Source of the DNA: Collinsella sp.
GTDB lineage: Bacteria > Actinomycetota > Coriobacteriia > Coriobacteriales > Coriobacteriaceae
Reading direction: 5' to 3'
Assembly: GCA_019419505.1 (NCBI GenBank)
Contig: DXZS01000017.1
Coordinates: forward strand, 178,744 to 242,743
Length of the DNA stretch: 64,000 bases
Shown: positions 59,101 through 64,000 of the stretch, piece by piece
Numbering within the stretch: position 1 is the first letter of the stretch
How the letters are laid out: every line of letters begins with the position of its first letter
The notes under the pieces: model-generated
Databases searched by the model: none
What the model saw: the letters and a program-made list of their open reading frames with translations, nothing else
Told to the model about the DNA's origin: nothing
Made by a program: the position numbers and the translations under genes

Positions 59101-59443
59101 CAAGCTTCGCTACTCCAAGGCCGAGTACCAGGTGGCCGTCACGGTGAAGGCCGTCATGGATGAGACCACTGGCAAGTACTCCGGCCTCACCACCTCCACC
59201 ACGGTCACGCAGGTGAAGGACGACATGGGCAACACCGTGAGTAACACCATCGGCAAGGACGCCGCGCCCAACGCCATTCCCGCCTCCACCTTCACCAACA
59301 CCTACTCCACCACTCTGCCTCTTTCCGGTATGTCGGGCGTCACTGTGACATACCTTGCCGGCGCGGCGGTGCTTTGCGCTGCTGCGGCCTGGATGCACAT
59401 TCGTCGCAAGGCGAATGCGAAGGGAGGCGAGCGTCGTGAATAA
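56141..59443 (+). CDS. Large LPxTG-like pilus tip/adhesin protein with SpaA and isopeptide-linkage domains
   Basis: A 1100-residue cell-wall protein. A signal peptide (about 1-45) precedes a Ser/Asp/Glu-rich linker. Residues about 140-620 form an adhesin-like region (the SGGAGFRFGTVGFGSQFRP part resembles choice-of-anchor domains). Two SpaA/Cna-B-like domains follow with E-boxes YIKEETAPAGY and LVETQAPFGY. A Spy0128-type pilin isopeptide domain (VPFEFSIEATG, YTYTVKEV, STFTNTY) comes next. The C-terminus is LPLSGMSG, a hydrophobic helix and RRKANAKGG, a sortase-type sorting signal with LPLSG in place of LPxTG. It is the first gene of the pilus operon, with GGGGAGGAG ahead of ATG, and lies 8 bases over the next gene. 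Confidence 0.88.
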   Translation: MKANSDKSKQSKKATRRVLAGVLCGASVLSLVLSLVMPPISQAIANDAQTVSTAETVMGGGSSSESAAVGNTSEDAENQNSDETDGGESGSSNSVEQAQSANAASAGATATVKPGIYVPTSIGIGTNINVSTPDPGVATYVGRDMYIGGKPSDKPSDGTIDLDADNAPTGSYAAEAEGLTVVRGKLAMNPLKESWPYNNSGGAGFRFGTVGFGSQFRPVYGSTVLAVAGIDSAITKMSVGYNGNLPGATTVGAWNKGAWVGQQRPSEGATPSGFAYTAQIAGPITYWRDNNERQSVVTTQGNWYEGKNSQESNLFNQTVDLTNVNNNDYSSYNGEDGYLSKLSKQLDSFEDTGEVDVNGFAEPNSNYVINKYNNDGTSYTLKFDGSGKSVSGALDTGIPSNKIRNTERLITFTGDGTSMQQVFTIAGSELSNWKDGVYYRGVDFKFTNIPEGASIVVNVRGTNPVEFHNGWRFWWGDTEISRGYESQYAKKDLDAKYSLASQSIMWNFVDTQSLTIRGGIAGENRADWGYGGTATGAKWTDDDPAAAMIGSILVPNGSFDDHVTTNGRVYVGVDFSMNSPKVAAAFGEGNSASVIDIDQERHNFPWSGSYTPDGSAVAWSKVDAANGNTSLPGSSWAIYGSVENAVVGKDAIVTVTDGGANDYASGDGKLQFNYLNQKANIGNSNDTNYFTYYIKEETAPAGYQKSDTIYYATMNNTGEKPNYVQGYVDENGKNVPFENNPTGAIPNTKIITGTVSWTKVGEGDTKHTPLAGSEWKLTKTNDADGAAVNQSWTVRDQVSDQSTSSDTTWVDTDTAPGKFKLEGLLPGTYTLVETQAPFGYELNTTVYEFTVSNENGSVTWTEGKSPTIDGNNVYISDALTTTSVKIPVTKSVRNTDWPKGDKDKYVPFEFSIEATGANKDSAPKLDPTTISVAPAAGSTKVNDIVASFGGISFSKKYLAEIDDSNPTGAKTYTYTVKEVAPTTGAIDKLRYSKAEYQVAVTVKAVMDETTGKYSGLTTSTTVTQVKDDMGNTVSNTIGKDAAPNAIPASTFTNTYSTTLPLSGMSGVTVTYLAGAAVLCAAAAWMHIRRKANAKGGERRE

Positions 59444-61106
59444 GAAAGTTTGCTCCTTCCCGATCTTGTTTGCGCTGCTTGCCCTCCTGATCGGCACCTG
59501 CGCGGTTGTGTTCCCCGCTTCCGCGCAGGCCGCGCCGACCTCGACCGGTTCCATCACGGTGAGCGGCACCGTGGCGCGCAGCTACGACGCCTACCAGATC
59601 TTTAGCGCCAACGTCGTCGACGACAGCGGCGACGCCAAGATCGCCACCGACCTCGCCTGGGCAAGCGACGCCGCACGCGACGCCGCGCTGCCTGTGCTGC
59701 ACAGCGCCGGCATGCCCAATTCCCAGTCCACCGCGCAGGAAGCTGCCGAGTGGCTCAACACCGATTCCCACCTTACGAGCGCGCTGAGCGCACAGCTCGC
59801 TCGTTCCCTCCAGAGCTCTGACGCCGTGTCCGTGGCCCTTAACGCGGGCACGACGACCGAGCTGTCCTGTGGCTACTGGCTCATCGTCGCCGACGACGAC
59901 GCCATCGCCCAGGGCGAGGTCGGCACCGCGCCGATCATGGTTCTGGTCGGCGGCAGCGCCGTCACCGTCAAGCCCAAGGCCGCCACTCCCAAGGTGGCCA
60001 AGCACGTGCTGGAGGACAGCACCGCCGCCTGGCAGAAGGCCGCCGACGCCACGGTCGCCGACGACCTGTACTGGCGCCTCTCGGCCACGGTTCCAGCGGG
60101 TCTTGCTGCCTACGACACCTATACGGTGCGGTTCGTCGACACCATGGGCGCGGGGCTCGACCCCTCCAAGGTGGCCGCGAGCATGCGCGTGTACGTGGCG
60201 GCGGGCGCGGACGGCGGCTTCGACGCCGTCTCGGCCGGTAAGGACGGCCGCGCCGGCACCGACCCCGCGAAGGGCTGGACCGACATCACGGCCCAGTGCG
60301 CCACCAAGGTAACGGCCGACGGTAAGACCTTCACCGTGCGCACCGGCGACCTGATCGCCGCGCTCGGCGGGGCCGACGCCTTCGCCGCGGGCGCCCGCGT
60401 GGTCGCCGTGTACAACGCGCCGCTCAACAGCGCGTGCAACCACGGCATCGCGAAGGGCAACCCCAACGAGGTCTACCTGCGCTACCCGCGCTCTCCCTTT
60501 GCCGACCAGTCCGGCGACGCCGGCTTCACCCGCACGCCGAGCGACGATGCGTGCGCCTACACCTGGGATCTCGCGCTCACCAAGCGCGGCAGCGACGGCG
60601 ACAAGCCGCTTGCCGGGGCGGTCCTGAGCATCGTAGACGACCGCGACCGCACGCTGGCGGCCGACGGCACGTGGGATGCGGAGGGCAAGGCCACCGTCAC
60701 CACGGGCGAGGACGGCCGCGTGACCGTCTCGGGCGTGGACTCGGGCAAGCTGGAAGTCCGCGAGCTCAAGGCACCCAAGGGCTACACCGCCTTTGAGGGT
60801 ACGCGCTCCGTGACAGTCAAGGCCGAGGGCCTGGACGTCGACCAGGTGGCCGCCGCCAAGCCCAAGCTCACCATCACGGCCGAGTCGCCCCTGCGCGCCG
60901 ACAGCGCGGACGGGTCGACGGGCAGCCTGGAGGCGTCGCTCATCAACACGCCCACCGGCACACCCCCTAGCATTACCACCGGAGGCTTTATGCCCTCGAC
61001 TGGCGATATGGCAATGTACGCCGCGGCCGCCGCAGCGGTCGCCGGAGCCGCGCTCATCGTGGTCGCGCTCCTGGTCAAGCGGGGAGGTGGCAGCCATAAA
61101 GAGTAG
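59436..61106 (+). CDS. Pilin-like LPxTG-variant surface protein (minor pilin)
   Basis: A 556-residue exported protein. GTG at 59436 behind GGGAGGCGAG; residues 1-33 are a signal peptide (ILFALLALLIGTCAVVFPASAQA). The body is a fimbrial isopeptide-forming domain (YQIFSANVV at the start, YDTYTVRFVDTMGAGLDP in the middle). A Cna-B-like C-terminal domain has ALTKRGSDGDKPLAGAVLSI and an E-box-like ELKAPKGY. The sorting signal is FMPSTGD, a hydrophobic segment and KRGGG, with MPSTG replacing LPxTG. GC content is visibly higher than in either flanking pilin gene, suggesting a different origin. It overlaps the preceding stop by 8 bases. Confidence 0.86.
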   Translation: MNKKVCSFPILFALLALLIGTCAVVFPASAQAAPTSTGSITVSGTVARSYDAYQIFSANVVDDSGDAKIATDLAWASDAARDAALPVLHSAGMPNSQSTAQEAAEWLNTDSHLTSALSAQLARSLQSSDAVSVALNAGTTTELSCGYWLIVADDDAIAQGEVGTAPIMVLVGGSAVTVKPKAATPKVAKHVLEDSTAAWQKAADATVADDLYWRLSATVPAGLAAYDTYTVRFVDTMGAGLDPSKVAASMRVYVAAGADGGFDAVSAGKDGRAGTDPAKGWTDITAQCATKVTADGKTFTVRTGDLIAALGGADAFAAGARVVAVYNAPLNSACNHGIAKGNPNEVYLRYPRSPFADQSGDAGFTRTPSDDACAYTWDLALTKRGSDGDKPLAGAVLSIVDDRDRTLAADGTWDAEGKATVTTGEDGRVTVSGVDSGKLEVRELKAPKGYTAFEGTRSVTVKAEGLDVDQVAAAKPKLTITAESPLRADSADGSTGSLEASLINTPTGTPPSITTGGFMPSTGDMAMYAAAAAAVAGAALIVVALLVKRGGGSHKE

Positions 61107-61214
61107 CTGGCAGCCCCACAGAGAGCGGGGCGAGACGTAGCGAAGTAGATGCTAAGACACAGACAGATGATGACCGATCGAATGAGAACCAACTGGAAAA
61201 CGGAGGAAAAGAAG

Positions 61215-63020
61215 ATGAGCATGAGCAAGAACATCGCACGCCTGGCTGTAACCGCCGGCCTCACCGCAGCCCTGAGCTTCGGCGGCGTCATGGCCCCGGT
61301 GACCATGGCGTTTGCTGAGGGTACGCCGAAGGTGGCCGAGAGCGGCAGCGTGACGATTAAGGAGGATATCTACAAGGATACGACCTTTAAGGGAATCAAA
61401 ATTTTCTCGGCGAAGGTCACGCAAGACCAGAAGGATGATGGTACCTGGGACTCCACTGTGGAAAAGACGCTTTCCGATATCGATTGGGCAAGTGGTCCCG
61501 TAAAGAGCGCAGTGACTACGGCATTTAATAACGATGACCCCAAGCCTGATGGCTTGCCGACTGGCAAAGATGCTGAATCTGCTCAGGCGTGGGCTCAGTT
61601 CATCAAAACGCACGGGAACGAAGTTGTGGGTAATAACGTCAAGGCCGGAAGCGTGCTCGACAAGATCGCTGCTGCCGTTGAGAAGGCGAACATTCTTGAA
61701 GGCAATGACGGCTGGCTAAATGCTGACAACACCGGTTCTTTTGATAACTTGGCTACTGGTTACTGGCTCTTCGTGACTAAGAGTGTCGGCAAGGATGCTA
61801 ATGCTGAAAAGGGTAACACGGATACCTTCAGTTCGCCCATTTTCGCCGTTGTTGGCGGTTCCGCTGAGAACTTAACTCCCAAGAAGCAGGTCCCCACTGT
61901 AACCAAGGCCGTCAAGGATGACAAAGAAGGCAGCTCTTTTGGCGATAATGTGTTCACGAATCCCAACATGGCTGCGGACTCCCGAATGGATCAGTTTATC
62001 GATTATCAGCTTACCGGTACCGTTGCGGGTAACATCGACACTTACAGCACCTACAGGTACACCTTCACGGATAATCTTCCCAAATCCATGACGCCTAGTC
62101 TTGGGGCTGACGGCAAGACGCCAGTTGTTAAGGTCAAAATTGGCAATACCGAGGTTAAGACCGGCTACACTGCCAAGTACGATAGCGACACGCTGACTGT
62201 CGACTTCCTTAATCTCAAGAATTGCACGGCTGAGGGTGGCACTCCTATCTTGCTGAACGGCAACTCTAAGGTGACCGTTGAGTACCAGGCCAAGCTCGAC
62301 TCTAGCAAGGTTTGCAATACTGACGGTTCGCTCAAGTCAGAATTCAGCAGTTTGCTCGGTACCGCACAGACGAATACGGTTAAGCTTACCTACTCCAACA
62401 ACCCGCACGGTGAAGGTGAAGGCACTACGGTTGACCATCCTGCCTATGACTACACCTATGGTATCGATGTTACCAAGGTCGGTAGCGACGAGGATGAGGC
62501 TGGCAAGCCTAAGAAGCTCGAGGGCGTTGAGTTCACGCTGCAGGAGAAGGATGATACGAACAACTTTATCAAGGCGGATGGTACCAAGACGAAGGATAGC
62601 GAGCAGGCTAAGCTGAAGACCGACGCAAGCGGCAAGATCAACGTCGTTGGTCTTGATGAGGGTACTTACGTCCTTACGGAGGTCAAACCGGCGCCTGGAT
62701 ATAACAACTCCCACAGCGCTGGCATCACGTTCACCATTACTCGCGGGACGCTTCCGGCAGACGATACGACTGTTGTTAACCCGGGCTGCACTCTTGCTAC
62801 TGGTACTGATGAGAATCTCGTCAAGGTGGCTCAAACTAATACCGAGGCCGCTGACGGCAAGGTACACCTCACTGTCACCGACCAGAAGGGCACCGGCCTT
62901 CCCCTCACCGGCCTCAACGGCGTGACCTTCACTTGGATCGCTGGTGGCGCGGTGCTGTGCATCGGCGTGGCGCACCTCATCCGCAGCCGTAAGCAGGCTG
63001 AGGAGTCCGAGCAGGAGTAA
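61215..63020 (+). CDS. Probable major pilin with fimbrial isopeptide-forming domain
   Basis: A 601-residue surface protein. The ATG at 61215 follows GGAGGAAAAGAAG; the signal peptide covers about 1-34 (ARLAVTAGLTAALSFGGVM, ending MAFAEG). The N-terminal region reads TFKGIKIFSAKV, the isopeptide-forming fimbrial domain start. LTPKKQVPTVTKAV carries a Lys that may serve as the pilin-motif lysine. A middle domain (YSTYRYTFTDNLPKSM) and a Cna-B domain (TKVGSDEDEAGKPKKLEGVEF, E-box LTEVKPAPGY) follow. The sorting signal is LPLTGLNG, a helix and RSRKQ. It probably polymerises through a sortase. It is the third gene after a 108-bp gap. No sortase gene is visible within the window. Confidence 0.88.
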   Translation: MSMSKNIARLAVTAGLTAALSFGGVMAPVTMAFAEGTPKVAESGSVTIKEDIYKDTTFKGIKIFSAKVTQDQKDDGTWDSTVEKTLSDIDWASGPVKSAVTTAFNNDDPKPDGLPTGKDAESAQAWAQFIKTHGNEVVGNNVKAGSVLDKIAAAVEKANILEGNDGWLNADNTGSFDNLATGYWLFVTKSVGKDANAEKGNTDTFSSPIFAVVGGSAENLTPKKQVPTVTKAVKDDKEGSSFGDNVFTNPNMAADSRMDQFIDYQLTGTVAGNIDTYSTYRYTFTDNLPKSMTPSLGADGKTPVVKVKIGNTEVKTGYTAKYDSDTLTVDFLNLKNCTAEGGTPILLNGNSKVTVEYQAKLDSSKVCNTDGSLKSEFSSLLGTAQTNTVKLTYSNNPHGEGEGTTVDHPAYDYTYGIDVTKVGSDEDEAGKPKKLEGVEFTLQEKDDTNNFIKADGTKTKDSEQAKLKTDASGKINVVGLDEGTYVLTEVKPAPGYNNSHSAGITFTITRGTLPADDTTVVNPGCTLATGTDENLVKVAQTNTEAADGKVHLTVTDQKGTGLPLTGLNGVTFTWIAGGAVLCIGVAHLIRSRKQAEESEQE

Positions 63021-63121
63021 CGCTCACTCACCCATCCCTTTGGCAGGTGGGATGTGATGGCCATGAGACTTGCGGACACTTTTCTCGTCCATCGACGTTC
63101 TTGCTTTGCCATTCTCTTTTC

Positions 63122-63157
63122 GGGGCAGACTCCGCGCTGGAGTCTGCCCCGTTCTTT
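63122..63157 (+). terminator. Rho-independent terminator of the pilus operon
   Basis: GGGGCAGACTCC and GGAGTCTGCCCC form a perfect 12-bp stem around GCGCT, followed by GTTCTTTTT. Confidence 0.93.
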
Positions 63158-63195
63158 TTGGGACAACGCAGCCAGCCTCCATCGTCCGATGCAGA

Positions 63196-63450
63196 CTCGT
63201 TCGTCATCGCGTTTCTTGACTCGTATGAGGTTCGGTTTAAGGTCCGTAGGCGCACGCGCGGTGTGGACGGTAGAAGGCATTTGCGCTGCAACAAGCGCAA
63301 ATAAGAATGCCCGGGGTTCGGAGCCCGGGCATTTAACAACGTCGGAAACTGGTCGCCCGCGCTCCTAAGTACTTACGCGGGATGCGTCGTTTCCTATTGA
63401 CATTGTATCCCGAATCGCCCCGCCGATCCGGGACATTTTGAAAACGCAAA
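63196..63450 (+). repeat. 255-bp direct repeat, copy 1 (with truncated reading frame)
   Basis: Bases 63196-63450 match 63677-63930 closely through their full length: the C-terminal codons of the small membrane protein, a terminator-like hairpin AATGCCCGGG/CCCGGGCATT, then TTGACATTGTATCCCGAATCG and a CGATCCGGG hairpin. In this copy the frame SFVIAFLDSYEVRFKVRRRTRG is kept to its stop, but the N-terminal half and start codon are missing, so it is a pseudo-copy. Confidence 0.9.
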
Positions 63451-63515
63451 CACGTCGGGCAAACGCGGACAATGCGGCCAGGCTCCGCTGGATGAGGAAC
63501 CGTGTTTGTAACTAT

Positions 63516-63529
63516 CGAACAAATGTTTG
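63516..63529 (+). promoter_or_regulatory. LexA (SOS) box upstream of the 49-residue membrane protein
   Basis: CGAACAAATGTTTG matches the Gram-positive/actinobacterial LexA consensus CGAAC-N4-GTTYG. It is 104 bases before the ATG at 63633, and no better promoter-proximal site is seen. The region between 63451 and 63676 is not duplicated elsewhere in the window. Confidence 0.72.
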
Positions 63530-63632
63530 TCAAAATCGCGTTTACCAGGCGTGGGTGCATACACTCGCAGTAAAATATCCTTGCGACGCATCCCGTGCGC
63601 GGGCGGCCGACGACTCGATCGGAGGTCACCAT

Positions 63633-63782
63633 ATGCTGAAATTCCTTAACGCGCTCGCCGCCCTCGCGGCGGTGGGCTCGTTCGTCATCGCGTTTCTTGA
63701 CTCGTATGAAGTTCGGTTTAAGGTCCGTAGGCGCACGCGCGGTGCGGACGGTGGACGGCATTTGCGCCGAAAGCGCAAATAA
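63633..63782 (+). CDS. Small single-TM basic protein (49 aa), SOS-box associated
   Basis: The ATG at 63633 follows a perfect GGAGGT ribosome site at 6 bases. The 49-residue product starts MLKFLNALAALAAVGSFVIA, one hydrophobic segment (about 3-22), followed by a highly basic tail (RFKVRRRTRG, ending RRKRK). No family is recognised. A LexA box upstream suggests induction by DNA damage; small membrane proteins such as SOS-induced division inhibitors and TisB-type toxins have this layout. A hairpin terminator follows at about 63785-63815. A truncated copy is at 63196. Confidence 0.7.
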   Translation: MLKFLNALAALAAVGSFVIAFLDSYEVRFKVRRRTRGADGGRHLRRKRK

Positions 63783-63930
63783 GAATGCCCGGGGGTCGGA
63801 TCCCGGGCATTTAACAAAAACTGAAAACTAGGCCGCCCGCGCTCTCGTACACTTACGCGGGGTGCGTCGTTTTCTATTGACATTGTATCCCGAATCGCCC
63901 AGCCGATTCGGGATATTTTGAAAACGCAAA
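63677..63930 (+). repeat. 255-bp direct repeat, copy 2 (with complete reading frame)
   Basis: The second unit, 481 bp downstream of the first. Sequence identity is high over all 254 bases, with differences concentrated in the loop after the terminator hairpin. It contains the C-terminal two-thirds of the small membrane protein gene and the TTGACATTGTATCCCGAATC segment plus hairpin near its right end. The remaining 70 bp to the window end show nothing recognisable. Confidence 0.9.
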
Positions 63931-64000
63931 TATGGGCTTAGGCACGCCCTTGATTATCAACTTCATCCGAACACTTCCCACATTCATCCGCACATGTGCG

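Noticed and set aside
63380..63930. Strong sigma-70 promoter at the repeated TTGACATTGTATCC
   Set aside because: No acceptable -10 hexamer 16-19 bp downstream; that stretch is occupied by a hairpin in both copies.

Overview
The window looks like the chromosome of a high-GC gut actinobacterium of the class Coriobacteriia, most likely Collinsella or a close relative. This is inferred from codon usage (GC-rich third positions with frequent TTT for Phe), a GlnR-type orphan regulator, Gram-positive pilins with LPxTG-like anchors, a Gram-positive-type LexA box and the pectin/uronate gene set. There is no 16S rRNA or other decisive marker in view.

Region 1 (1-20.5 kb, resumed at 27.5-31.8 kb) is a pectin and uronate catabolic locus. 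It encodes tagaturonate reductase and altronate dehydratase, a GPH-type symporter, a GH28 polygalacturonase, several esterases (one a pectin methylesterase/esterase fusion), a GH105 unsaturated-galacturonyl hydrolase, an RpiB-family isomerase resembling DhuI, and a KduD-type dehydrogenase. KDPG aldolase, KDG kinase, a GntR and a LacI regulator follow at 27.5-31.8 kb. None of the carbohydrate-active enzymes has a visible signal peptide, so the route appears to be import of oligomers followed by cytosolic trimming to KDG, KDPG, pyruvate and glyceraldehyde 3-phosphate. A palindromic operator, GTGAACGTTCAC, recurs seven times in front of the transporter, the GH105 operon and the kduD operon. At 18.4 kb a deletion has fused the 3' ends of a GntR regulator and a GntP permease that now lie tail-to-tail.

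Region 2 (about 21-27.4 kb) interrupts the locus. It holds an MFS exporter, a CBS-domain protein and an alkyltransferase with different codon preference, the 3' half of a tRNA-Met gene (an attachment-site scar) with repeated integrase arm-like sites, a broken tyrosine integrase, an AAA ATPase preceded by seven 10-bp repeats, and a 160-bp palindrome.

Region 3 (32-40 kb) has a glutamine-synthetase-like protein lacking three of six metal ligands next to a GlnR-like regulator. After it come a lower-GC cluster of secreted proteins including a papain-like peptidase, an HtrA protease, a small XRE/membrane-protein pair, and a 202-bp element with perfect 26-bp inverted ends.

Region 4 (40-56 kb) is mainly core: NAD-dependent DNA ligase, an intact PIN toxin-antitoxin pair and a decayed one beside it, a MATE exporter behind a MerR-type promoter, a heterodimeric ABC exporter, moaA and a moaC-mobB fusion, an MFS protein and a HAD phosphatase. 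Three families of dispersed intergenic hairpins are scattered here and in Region 1.

Region 5 (56-64 kb) is a three-gene pilus operon (a large tip/adhesin-like protein, a second pilin and a probable major pilin) without a sortase in view. It is followed by a 255-bp direct duplication that carries a 49-residue membrane protein gene with an upstream SOS box.
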